Origin: Algoriphagus limi
Lineage (GTDB): Bacteria > Bacteroidota > Bacteroidia > Cytophagales > Cyclobacteriaceae
Reading direction: 5' to 3'
Length of the DNA: 64,000 nucleotides
NCBI RefSeq assembly: GCF_024919275.1
Contig: NZ_JANWGH010000001.1
Span: 496,001 to 560,000 of the forward strand
Below the pieces are notes generated by a model. That model was not told the DNA's origin. It saw only the letters and a program-made list of their open reading frames with translations, and made no database searches. A program made the position numbers and the translations under genes. Shown piece after piece: positions 25,550 through 35,844 of this stretch (position 1 is its first letter; every line of letters begins with the position of its first letter).

Positions 25550-26116
25550 ATGGAAGAGAAGAATTTTATAAAAAAGCTGAAGGACAGAACGAGCCGGGAA
25601 AGACAGACTTTCTTTCGGGTGACTTTTAATAATAATTCCCAGCTTTTGAAGATTGCCGATAATAAAGCCAACATCATCATTAGTATTAATGCTTTGGTGA
25701 TTTCCTCAATGGTAGCTTTAATTGGTTATGGATCAGTTTCTAGGCAATTGGACATGCAGAATTTCTCCATGCTGGTTCCGATTATTTTGTTCGTCTTGAT
25801 GTGTTTGATTTCTACGGTTTTAGCTGTTCAGGCAGCAAAACCAAAAATTGTAGGAAGATCAGATAATCAATCCCAAGAAAATCGATCACTAATATTTTTT
25901 GGATCGGTGACTCATTTTACCAAGGATGGGTATATCGAAAGTATTAAAAAAGCAATGGACTCCAAAGATGAAATCTTGGAGCAAATGTCCACCTCACTGT
26001 ACTATCAAAGCATGGTTTTGAATCAAAAATACCGTTTGCTCAGCTATGCCTATTTGGTATTTATGGCTGGTTTGAGCATCGGGGTTATTGCTTTCTTAAT
26101 TCAGTTGATTTACTGA
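25550..26116 (+). CDS. Orphan Pycsar-type transmembrane effector (PycTM-like)
   Basis: 188 residues from ATG 25550 (MEEKNFIKKLKDRTSRERQT). An earlier in-frame start exists but encodes unrelated residues. The signature LLKIADNKANIIISINALVI opens the first membrane helix. A second helix lies at about 86-110 (MLVPIILFVLMCLISTVLAV) and a third at the C-terminus (YAYLVFMAGLSIGVIAFLIQ). This matches the membrane effector of Pycsar anti-phage systems, which oligomerises after binding a cyclic pyrimidine nucleotide and disrupts the inner membrane. No cyclase gene is adjacent; neighbours are a hydrolase and MsrB. It may be a housekeeping relative or use a remote cyclase. Confidence 0.78.
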   Translation: MEEKNFIKKLKDRTSRERQTFFRVTFNNNSQLLKIADNKANIIISINALVISSMVALIGYGSVSRQLDMQNFSMLVPIILFVLMCLISTVLAVQAAKPKIVGRSDNQSQENRSLIFFGSVTHFTKDGYIESIKKAMDSKDEILEQMSTSLYYQSMVLNQKYRLLSYAYLVFMAGLSIGVIAFLIQLIY

Positions 26117-26143
26117 TAAGCTACCTAGAAGCTCTCCGAAAAT

Positions 26144-26560
26144 TTATTCTTCTTTAAAGTCCATGCTGACGGAATTGATGCAATATCGGATTCCACCACG
26201 GTCGCTAGGTCCGTCTGGAAATCGATGCCCTAAGTGTCCACCGCATTTTCCGCAAAGAATTTCTTCCCGAATCATAAAGTGGGAATAATCCATTTGCACA
26301 TCAATCGCATCCGGCCGTATTGGCTCTGTAAAACTTGGCCATCCGCATCCACTGTCATATTTCTTGGATGAATGAAAAATCTCATTACCACAAACCTTGC
26401 ATTCGTAGATTCCGGTTTCATGATTGAGGTAGTATTCACCTGAAAAAGGTCTTTCTGTACCTTTCTCTATAAGAACATGGTAAGATTCAGGGTCCAACTT
26501 CTCTCGAAGTTCTATTTCTGTGAATTTTATTGGATAGACTTTTTTTTCTTTCTTTTTCAT
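26144..26560 (-). CDS. msrB: Peptide-methionine (R)-S-oxide reductase
   Basis: 138 residues from ATG 26560 (MKKKEKKVYPIKFTE). Structural zinc pairs are CKVCG and CGKCGG. The core GCGWPSFTEPI and catalytic Cys in GIRYCINSVSMDF are intact. It reduces the R form of methionine sulfoxide in proteins. No signal peptide is seen from this start, so it is cytoplasmic. The convergent PycTM-like gene ends 27 bp away with no clear terminator between. Confidence 0.94.
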   Translation of the reverse strand: MKKKEKKVYPIKFTEIELREKLDPESYHVLIEKGTERPFSGEYYLNHETGIYECKVCGNEIFHSSKKYDSGCGWPSFTEPIRPDAIDVQMDYSHFMIREEILCGKCGGHLGHRFPDGPSDRGGIRYCINSVSMDFKEE

Positions 26561-26642
26561 AATCCTGATTTTTGACTTTTCAGTCAGCATTGAATTAAGA
26601 GCTATTTTTCTCTCTTAATTAACCCAAGTATTAGCTAGAAGT

Positions 26643-29018
26643 TTACCTAGGTTTAAAAACCAAAGGATCCTTTGATTCTTCAAGAATGTCCTCTTTATTC
26701 ATCAGCTGATAGCGGTATTTCCCTTTTGCATAAAGGGAAGCCTGATCTTTATAATGCTTACTGAAACGATTTCCACTTTGACCGGTAGGCAATACGGATA
26801 GGGACCTTTCCACATCCATAAAGTCAAGTAAAATCCTCATCGCAGGACCCGATGTCACATGGTAGATTCCCTCACTATTTAATTTGAAAGCAAGTTTATT
26901 AATTGATTCATCATTTGCTGGAATAGGGGATGTTCTCACATTGAATAACTTATCCAAAGGCTTTTTGCTTCCCAAAGGATGTGGATGCTCGGCCACAACG
27001 ACTTTTTCCCAATACCAGGAATTTACATTTTTACCAAGTTGGGCTTCAAGTTCTTCTAATGTGATTTTGAGACTTTCCGCGAAAATCTCTGAAGCAGTTT
27101 CTTTTTCAGGTGTATCGATATTGTCCCACCAAGGATTTTCAAGATTTCTTACAAAAGGCAAATTCGATCGGATCATCATAAATGTGCCCAAATAATTCTC
27201 AAAAGTATCCTTTCCCAATTCATCCTCCATGGCAAGTCGTAGGGTATGGTATAGCCATTTATAATAAACCGTAGGAGCAATTGAGTTTAATTCATGGTTC
27301 CCATCCCAGTTTTCCAGCTTAGCTTTCACACTTTCTTTATCTCCGATATCAAAATCCGGGAGTTGTTGAAGCATAATTTTCGCGATCTGGGGATGATCTG
27401 AATTAATCACCTCCAACTGAACCGCTTTCAAAGCTTCTAATGTCCAGTCATTTTTTGAATTGATGGCGTCAGCAATTCTTTTCCAGCGTTCACCTGGATA
27501 ATAATATCCAGGAAAAAATACGCCGTTTCTTAGAGTATCAGGCTGATTGTTAGCAGAGGCTACAAATCCAGTAGGAGGATTGATGCTCATGGGATTTTCG
27601 CTAAATGGATACCAACCTTGGGGCATAGTTTCGGGATCAGATCCATTCGCAAATATCTTAGAATAAACCTTCTCGGATCGAATAGGCAATTTGGCGGCAG
27701 CCCACCAAGCAATATTACCTAGACTATCTCCATACATGATATTTAATCCTGGTGCGTGGATTAATGCTGCTGCCTCTGCCACATCCTCCATATTTTTTGC
27801 ATGGTTGATTTTATACATGGCCTCCAAGGCCTTGGTTGGTTCTTGGGTGTAGACCCACCAACTGCTCACAGGATTAGAAGTTAAAGCCTGGATTTCAGGA
27901 ACTACAGGATTCATGACAGGTCCATGTATAGTTTCTTTTATCTCAAAGTCTACAGGTTCTTGTCCCTTTACTGCGATTTTTTCCTTACGGAAAGTAAAAG
28001 GGAGGAACTCTTCACCGAAGCGGTATTCATTGGGATTGTTGGGGTTCAATTCAACCTCGAAAAAATCCTGATCATCATTTTCAAACATGGTAAGCCCAAC
28101 GCTGTGATGCTTACTGTGCCCAACCAAACCAAATGGAATTCCTGCCAGATGATTTCCATAGAAACTAAACCCGGGATATTCTAAATGAGCTTCATACCAA
28201 ACCGAAGGGGAGGAGAATCCAATATGTGTGTCATTGGCAAAAATGACTTTACCACTTTTGGTTTTACTTCCAGAAATCACCCACCCATTTGATCCTTCCA
28301 AAAGAGGAACTGGTAATTTTTCCAAAAGACTAATCAAGCTTTCATTTTCAATTGTATCGGGATAAAAATTTGGAATAAAATGATGTTCGGGTAGTGTTTG
28401 AATGGAAAGCGCTTCAAGATATTCAGGACCTAATTTTCGACTCAATTGGGTCACCAATGGGTCAGTTTTTAAAGCCATGGCAAAGGTAAAGGACATATAA
28501 CCTGTAATTGCATGGATGTCATTGATGGTAAACTCTCTCGGCTTTTCTCCAATTAGTGTGTACTCTACTGGCAAATTACCTTCTTGAATAAATTCATTTA
28601 CACCAGCGATATAAGCCTCTGTGGCAGCTTTCCAAGGAGAATCAGGTTGGGTGTTCCATACTTCTGTAGAACTTAGCGCATGCTCTGGAATGCCCAAGGT
28701 TCTAAAAAATTGATCAATCTCCAGCAGGTCAGGCCCAAGAAATTCCGCCAAAGTTCCGGTACCCACTCTTCGCATCATCTCTAATTGAAAAAGTCTATCC
28801 TGAGCATGGAGATACCCGAATACTCGATAAGCATCGGTTTCATTAGCTGCATAAATATGGGGAATCCCATATTCATCAAAATAGGCGGTTGTTTCTTCCG
28901 AAAGCCCACTTATAGCTATTTCTCCTTTGTATTGAGGAGAATGATAAATGGTAAATATCAATATCCCGACTGTGAGGAGAATAATCAGGAAGCCTAAAAA
29001 GGCACCAAGTTTTTTCAT
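26643..29018 (-). CDS. Penicillin acylase family protein (Ntn-hydrolase)
   Basis: 791 residues. A single N-terminal membrane helix or signal lies at 5-24. The alpha-chain motif YFDEYGIPHIYAANETDAY and LEMMRRVGTG follow. Self-cleavage should occur before Ser243 in LLEGSNGWVISGSKT, which becomes the N-terminal nucleophile of the beta chain; ANDTHIGFSSPSVWYEAHL follows. The family hydrolyses amide bonds in acyl-homoserine lactones, penicillins or N-acyl amino acids in the periplasm. The substrate here is unknown. Length and catalytic residues are complete. Confidence 0.92.
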   Translation of the reverse strand: MKKLGAFLGFLIILLTVGILIFTIYHSPQYKGEIAISGLSEETTAYFDEYGIPHIYAANETDAYRVFGYLHAQDRLFQLEMMRRVGTGTLAEFLGPDLLEIDQFFRTLGIPEHALSSTEVWNTQPDSPWKAATEAYIAGVNEFIQEGNLPVEYTLIGEKPREFTINDIHAITGYMSFTFAMALKTDPLVTQLSRKLGPEYLEALSIQTLPEHHFIPNFYPDTIENESLISLLEKLPVPLLEGSNGWVISGSKTKSGKVIFANDTHIGFSSPSVWYEAHLEYPGFSFYGNHLAGIPFGLVGHSKHHSVGLTMFENDDQDFFEVELNPNNPNEYRFGEEFLPFTFRKEKIAVKGQEPVDFEIKETIHGPVMNPVVPEIQALTSNPVSSWWVYTQEPTKALEAMYKINHAKNMEDVAEAAALIHAPGLNIMYGDSLGNIAWWAAAKLPIRSEKVYSKIFANGSDPETMPQGWYPFSENPMSINPPTGFVASANNQPDTLRNGVFFPGYYYPGERWKRIADAINSKNDWTLEALKAVQLEVINSDHPQIAKIMLQQLPDFDIGDKESVKAKLENWDGNHELNSIAPTVYYKWLYHTLRLAMEDELGKDTFENYLGTFMMIRSNLPFVRNLENPWWDNIDTPEKETASEIFAESLKITLEELEAQLGKNVNSWYWEKVVVAEHPHPLGSKKPLDKLFNVRTSPIPANDESINKLAFKLNSEGIYHVTSGPAMRILLDFMDVERSLSVLPTGQSGNRFSKHYKDQASLYAKGKYRYQLMNKEDILEESKDPLVFKPR

Positions 29019-29076
29019 AAAAGCATTCTATTGAATAATGACTAAATAAATAAAAATTAGACTGTTTCAGAAATTC

Positions 29077-30261
29077 CTAACGGTAATCTTCTATTGCCTG
29101 CAAAATAAGATTACAGGCAGTCCGAATTTCATCTTCAGTAATTGTCAGGGGAGGAGCAATTCGCATGGAATCATCGCAGAACAAGAACCAATCTGTAATC
29201 ACTCCCAATTCGATAGCCCGGTCAATAATCGGTTTTAATACCTCAAAAGACTCGAATTCTACAGCCATCATCAGCCCTTTGTTTCGGATAGCTTTGATTT
29301 TGGGATGCTTCAACAATTCACGGAAAAGCTTTGCCTTCCCTTCAACCAGGCTGATCAAGTTTTCTTCTTGCAAAATTTGAATGGTGGCCAAAGAGGCTGC
29401 TGCACTGACTGGGTGTCCTCCAAAAGTGGTAATATGTCCTAGGAGCGGGTTATTTTTAAAAACAGCCATCATCTCCTGATTGGCAATGAAGGCTCCGATA
29501 GGCATTCCGCCACCCATACCTTTGGCACAAACCAAGATATTCGGCACGATCTCAAAATGCTCAAATGCCCAAAACTTGCCTGTTCGTCCAAAGCCAGCTT
29601 GTATTTCATCCAAAATCAAAAGAGCTCCTGTTTCATCACATCGCTTTCGCAAAGCCTGAAAATATTCCTTACAAGCTACTCGGATACCTGCTTCGCCTTG
29701 AATAGTTTCGACTACAATCGCAGCAGTCTTTTCATTGATCAATTCTAAATCAGAAAATGATCCATAGGTGATATGACTTACACCTGGAACTAGAGGGCGG
29801 TAGGCGCGTTTGAAAATTTCATTGCCTCCTATACTCAAAGCGCCCTGAGAACTGCCATGATAGGCATTCACACAGGAAATAATTTCTGCTCTTCCAGTAT
29901 AACGCTTGGCTAGTTTCAAAGCGCCTTCTATCGCTTCTGAGCCACTATTTACCAGATATACATTGTCTAGTTTTTTGGGGAGGGTATCGCAAAGAGCTTT
30001 TGCGAGGAGGGTTTGAGGGCTTTGAACATATTCCCCATACACCATCAGATGCAGGTAATGATCCAATTGATGTCGGATGGCTTCCAATACTTTGGGATGA
30101 CGATGTCCCACATTGCTGACACCGATTCCAGAGATTAAATCCATGTATTTCTCGCCATTCGGGCCATAGAGGTAGACTCCTTCTGCTTTTTCCACTTCAA
30201 TTAAAAGTGGGAAATCTGTGGTTTGAGCTAGATGAGAAAGGAAAAGTTGACGATGATTCAT
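29077..30261 (-). CDS. Class III aminotransferase (acetylornithine/aspartate aminotransferase family)
   Basis: 394 residues, fold type I PLP enzyme of class III. The cofactor lysine is K247 in LVCAKGMGGGMPIGAF and the PLP aspartate D218 in ALLILDEIQAGFGRTG. NSGSEAIEGALKLAK binds phosphate and FGGHPVSAAASLA closes the site. Relatives act on acetylornithine, ornithine, gamma-aminobutyrate or lysine; the sequence alone does not decide. It is not in an arginine-synthesis cluster. It lies 3 bp behind the methyltransferase gene in the same direction. Confidence 0.88.
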   Translation of the reverse strand: MNHRQLFLSHLAQTTDFPLLIEVEKAEGVYLYGPNGEKYMDLISGIGVSNVGHRHPKVLEAIRHQLDHYLHLMVYGEYVQSPQTLLAKALCDTLPKKLDNVYLVNSGSEAIEGALKLAKRYTGRAEIISCVNAYHGSSQGALSIGGNEIFKRAYRPLVPGVSHITYGSFSDLELINEKTAAIVVETIQGEAGIRVACKEYFQALRKRCDETGALLILDEIQAGFGRTGKFWAFEHFEIVPNILVCAKGMGGGMPIGAFIANQEMMAVFKNNPLLGHITTFGGHPVSAAASLATIQILQEENLISLVEGKAKLFRELLKHPKIKAIRNKGLMMAVEFESFEVLKPIIDRAIELGVITDWFLFCDDSMRIAPPLTITEDEIRTACNLILQAIEDYR

Positions 30262-30264
30262 GCT

Positions 30265-31161
30265 TTAGAAACTTCTAAAACGGTAAAAAATTCCCAAAGG
30301 AAGCTTTTTGTGAAAAGAATCTTCCAGATATAATTCTCCATGCTCAGCATTTTGAACGTTATTAAAATTCGATTGAATCAAGTTAACTGCGATCAAGGAG
30401 GAAAAACTCAAGGAATACATATTCAAGAGAAGAAAATGCTCCTTTGGATCCAGAATTTCAGCACATACTTTTAACATTTCATTTATTTGCTCTTCAAGAA
30501 CCCACTTTTCTCCATCTGGACCACGGCCATAAGCAGGAGGATCTAAAATTATTCCTTGATAGAAATTTCCTCTTCTAGCTTCCCGTTTGATGAATTTCAT
30601 GGCATCATCCACAATCCATCGGATTCCATCCAAATTGGAAGCCTCCATATTATGTCGCGACCAGGTCACTACCTGTTTGACAGCATCCAAGTGGGTAACC
30701 TCTGCTCCGGCGGCTCTTGCCGCTACGGAAGCTGCACCTGTGTAGGCAAAGAGGTTCAAAACTTTAGGTTTGTTACCCGGGAAATTTCGAATCGTCTGAT
30801 AGATATAATCCCAGTTTACAGCCTGTTCGGGGAATAAGCCAATGTGCTTGAAAGATGTCTGGGCTAGGTTTAGTTTCATGTTTAGACCTGCCTGATTCTC
30901 ATAAGAAATCTGCCAATTATGTGGCATTTTCTTAAGCTGCTCCCATCGCCCTTTCTCAGGGTTATTCTTTTCTTTTGCAAAGTGAGCATGCGCCCTCTTT
31001 CTCCATTCTGATTCTGAAAGGGATTTATCCCAGATAGCTTGAGGTTCGGGTCTACTGATAATGAATTCACCAAAACGCTCGAGTTTTTCAAAGCCCCCGG
31101 TATCAATCAGTTCGTAATCTTTCCAAAGCCCTGGGCTCAGTGACAGAATGCTCTCTTTCAT
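30265..31161 (-). CDS. Class I SAM-dependent methyltransferase (RlmI/RlmK-like)
   Basis: 298 residues. The SAM-binding motif KVLNLFAYTGAASVAARAAG lies in the middle. THLDAVKQVVTWSRHN binds the ribose, and the catalytic loop is GIILDPPAYGRGP. This is the COG1092-type layout of 23S rRNA (cytosine-C5) methyltransferases, but the PUA domain of E. coli RlmI is absent and the N-terminus instead carries a short beta-rich segment (DYELIDTGGFEKLERFG). The target is probably rRNA, inferred. Confidence 0.83.
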   Translation of the reverse strand: MKESILSLSPGLWKDYELIDTGGFEKLERFGEFIISRPEPQAIWDKSLSESEWRKRAHAHFAKEKNNPEKGRWEQLKKMPHNWQISYENQAGLNMKLNLAQTSFKHIGLFPEQAVNWDYIYQTIRNFPGNKPKVLNLFAYTGAASVAARAAGAEVTHLDAVKQVVTWSRHNMEASNLDGIRWIVDDAMKFIKREARRGNFYQGIILDPPAYGRGPDGEKWVLEEQINEMLKVCAEILDPKEHFLLLNMYSLSFSSLIAVNLIQSNFNNVQNAEHGELYLEDSFHKKLPLGIFYRFRSF

Positions 31162-31426
31162 CTTTTAAAATTATAGCTCCAAAAATAAGGGATTTAGAGG
31201 AGTTCCTTAGAGCACATGGACTTTTGTCTGATTTGGATAGGGGCACAGGAGGCATTTCTTGCTTCTTCTTCAATTAAAATCTAAAAAAATATGCCATTGG
31301 TTATCAGGATTCTGAAGAAAAGTAGGGGGATAAAAACTCGAGGCATGGAGGTATTTTAAGACAGAAATTGTATTTTTCACCTCCTTGTTAAAATGCATTT
31401 CTTTATATAATCCTTTCATTTGATTC

Positions 31427-32248
31427 ATGTCAAAAAAATTTATTGATGTAGAAAAGGCGATACATTCCAAAAATCCAAAATTGCTTAAATGGATGCCTGG
31501 GTTTGTCTTGTCATACATTAAAAATGTGACTCATGAATCTTGGATGAATTCCATCATGGAGCGAATTGGAGATCTGAAAGGATTGGATTTTGTAAATGCT
31601 TTGGTGAAGGAGTTTGAACTAGACATTCGACTCGAAGGAGCTGAAAAAATTCCAAAGAAAGGGGGCGTAATCATTGCAGCAAATCACCCTTTAGGAGGAA
31701 TGGATGGCATTGCACTTATGCATGCAATCGGCAAAATTCGGCCGGATATCCGCTTTTTGGTCAATGATCTCCTGATGACCTTTGATAATTTTGACCCGCT
31801 TTTTGTGCCGGTCAACAAGCATGGAAGAAACTCCATGGAAACCTTGAATAAAATTGAGGATGCTTACTCGGGGGATTACGTGGTATTAATTTTTCCTGCA
31901 GGATTAGTGTCTCGAAAATCAAATCAGGGCATTCGCGATTTGACTTGGAGAAAGAGTTTTGTAACCAAAGCCAAGAAATACAAGAAGGACATTATCCTAT
32001 GTTTCATTGAAGGTAGAAATTCAAATTTCTTTTACAATTTGGCCAATTGGCGTAAAAAACTGGGGATAAAGGCTAATTTAGAGATGTTTTATTTGGCCGA
32101 TGAAATGTATAAGCAGCGCGGCCATCAGGTGACTATTCGATTGGGAGAGGTGATTAGCCCTGACCAATTGACCCATGAGAAATCAGAAATCAAATGGGCG
32201 GAGTATTTGAAAAATAAGGTGTATGAAATCGGATCTGAAAATGGATAA
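31427..32248 (+). CDS. PlsC-like acyltransferase, probable GlsA-type O-acyltransferase
   Basis: 273 residues. The acyltransferase motif is NHPLGGMDG (N86, H87, D93): five residues separate His and Asp instead of the usual four. FPAGLVSRKS supplies the second conserved block. The downstream gene encodes an OlsB/GlsB-like N-acyltransferase and overlaps by 8 bp. In Bacteroides a GlsB/GlsA pair makes glycine lipids, and OlsB/OlsA make ornithine lipids elsewhere. This protein would add the second acyl chain. The lipid head group is inferred, not shown. Confidence 0.82.
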   Translation: MSKKFIDVEKAIHSKNPKLLKWMPGFVLSYIKNVTHESWMNSIMERIGDLKGLDFVNALVKEFELDIRLEGAEKIPKKGGVIIAANHPLGGMDGIALMHAIGKIRPDIRFLVNDLLMTFDNFDPLFVPVNKHGRNSMETLNKIEDAYSGDYVVLIFPAGLVSRKSNQGIRDLTWRKSFVTKAKKYKKDIILCFIEGRNSNFFYNLANWRKKLGIKANLEMFYLADEMYKQRGHQVTIRLGEVISPDQLTHEKSEIKWAEYLKNKVYEIGSENG

Positions 32249-33206
32249 AGAAGAAGCGATCATCCCGGCAGTGGATCGGGAATTGTTGAAGTCTGAATTG
32301 ACGCCTGAACGTTTTCTTCGTTACACAAATAATGGTAATAATCTAGTTTACTTGGTCAATCACCACAATTCTCCCAATGTGGTAAGGGAGGTAGGCCGTT
32401 TGAGGGAACTGACTTTTAGAGCTGCTGGTGGAGGTACAGGCTTGAGTTTGGATTTGGATGATAATGATACTTGTCCAAATTGCTATGAGCAGCTGATTAC
32501 CTGGAATCCAGAAGATGAGGAAATCGTGGCAGGCTACCGACTTATTCATTGTAAAAATGCCATTGATCAGGATGGGAAAATCAATTTATCAACGGTTCAC
32601 CTTTTTGAATTTTCTGAAGAATTCGTCAAAGATTATTTGCCATACACCATTGAGCTGGGAAGATCCTTTGTCCAGCCTAAATACCAGCCGAGTATAGACA
32701 ATAGAAAAGGGATTTTTAGCTTAGATAACTTATGGGATGGGTTAGGAGCTGTGGTTCTACTTCATCCTGATGTTAAGTACCTCTTTGGGAAAGTCACCAT
32801 GTATCCGCACTATAATAGAGAAGCGAGGGATTTGTTATTGGTTTTTCTAAACCATTATTTCCCCGATAATCGGAATTTAGTTGAGCCTAGGGCTGAGTTG
32901 AAATTGAATTACGAAACAGCTGTTGGTACTGGTCCAAATCCGTTTGAAGGAATGGATTACAAGGAAGGCTATAAATTACTGAATTCACGAGTTCGAGCCT
33001 ATGGTGAAAACATTCCTCCATTGATTAATACCTACATGAATCTTTCTCCAAGCATGATGACTTTTGGGACTGCTTTGAATGATGAATTTGGAGAGGTGGA
33101 GGAGACCGGGATTTTGATCACCTTGGAGGATATTTATGAATCCAAAAAGCATAGGCACATGGATACTTTTGAAAGGGATCGGGTTTTTGGTTCAAGAGAT
33201 GTCTGA
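32241..33206 (+). CDS. OlsB/GlsB-like N-acyltransferase (GNAT fold)
   Basis: 321 residues from ATG 32241; an ATG at 32223 inside the previous gene would add six residues. Features of the hemolysin/OlsB family are VGRLRELTFRAAGGGTGLSL near 55-75, EEIVAGYRLI, and ELGRSFVQPKYQ followed by LDNLWDGLGAVV. It would transfer a 3-hydroxy fatty acyl group to the amino group of an amino acid such as glycine or ornithine, the first step of amino-lipid synthesis. It is coupled to the GlsA-like gene by ATGGATAA and overlaps the next gene by 8 bp. Confidence 0.82.
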   Translation: MDKEEAIIPAVDRELLKSELTPERFLRYTNNGNNLVYLVNHHNSPNVVREVGRLRELTFRAAGGGTGLSLDLDDNDTCPNCYEQLITWNPEDEEIVAGYRLIHCKNAIDQDGKINLSTVHLFEFSEEFVKDYLPYTIELGRSFVQPKYQPSIDNRKGIFSLDNLWDGLGAVVLLHPDVKYLFGKVTMYPHYNREARDLLLVFLNHYFPDNRNLVEPRAELKLNYETAVGTGPNPFEGMDYKEGYKLLNSRVRAYGENIPPLINTYMNLSPSMMTFGTALNDEFGEVEETGILITLEDIYESKKHRHMDTFERDRVFGSRDV

Positions 33207-33573
33207 AATACACACTGCTCTGATCGTCGGAGCAACAACAAATCCTTCCCGTTACGCTTTCATGGCTGCTCGCATGTTTGATGAACGAGGAATTCCCTTC
33301 ATACCAATCGGAATCAAAAAAGGGGAGGTATTTGGACAAGAGATTTTAGATCTTCGATCCAAGCCCGAGTTGAAGGGAATCCATACCATTACTCTTTATA
33401 TCGGCCCACAGCATCAGGAGGAATGGATTGAATATTTGATTGGTCTGAAACCCAAGCGCATTATTTTTAATCCAGGTACAGAAAATATGGATTTCGCCAA
33501 CAGGGCAAAAAAAGAAGGGATCGAGGTTCTTTTTGCCTGTAATCTGGTGATGCTCAGCACGGGTCAGTTCTGA
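33199..33573 (+). CDS. CoA-binding domain protein (YccU-like)
   Basis: 124 residues from ATG 33199 (MSEIHTALIVGATTNPSRYAF), overlapping the preceding stop by 8 bp. A Rossmann-like CoA-binding fold of the CoA_binding_2 type is shown by IVGATTNPSRYAFMAARMF, GIPFIPIG, ITLYIGPQHQ and KRIIFNPGTEN. Such small proteins bind CoA; no reaction is established. The overlap with the amino-lipid acyltransferase suggests co-regulation with acyl-CoA/ACP use. Confidence 0.85.
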   Translation: MSEIHTALIVGATTNPSRYAFMAARMFDERGIPFIPIGIKKGEVFGQEILDLRSKPELKGIHTITLYIGPQHQEEWIEYLIGLKPKRIIFNPGTENMDFANRAKKEGIEVLFACNLVMLSTGQF

Positions 33574-33744
33574 TTTTTCCTTTTTTGTTTTATTAATTTT
33601 CTAGAAAAATCAGATCTATCAAACCTAGATTTTAATAAGTGCTGAAAAAGCTGAAAAATTGCAAAAAAGCCTTTTTCAACCCTGATTTTTTACTCGGTCA
33701 ACTCACATTTTTTGCTTATCTTGCCGAATCATTTGAAAATTTAA

Positions 33745-35748
<2,004 letters not shown>

Positions 35749-35756
35749 AACTATCA

Positions 35757-35781
35757 AAAGGGCTTTCAAGCCCTTTTTTTG
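35757..35781 (+). terminator. gyrB terminator
   Basis: AAAAGGGCTT pairs with AAGCCCTTTT, with a tight central loop and seven T after the stem, 8 bp past the gyrB stop. Confidence 0.85.
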
Positions 35782-35844
35782 ATCGGTAATCGGTGAATTT
35801 GAATCTTCTAAAAATGCTATTTACAGGCAATTGGAATTAAGATT

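Noticed and set aside
25366..26143. Complete Pycsar defence system
   Set aside because: Only the effector-like gene is present; no cyclase within the window.
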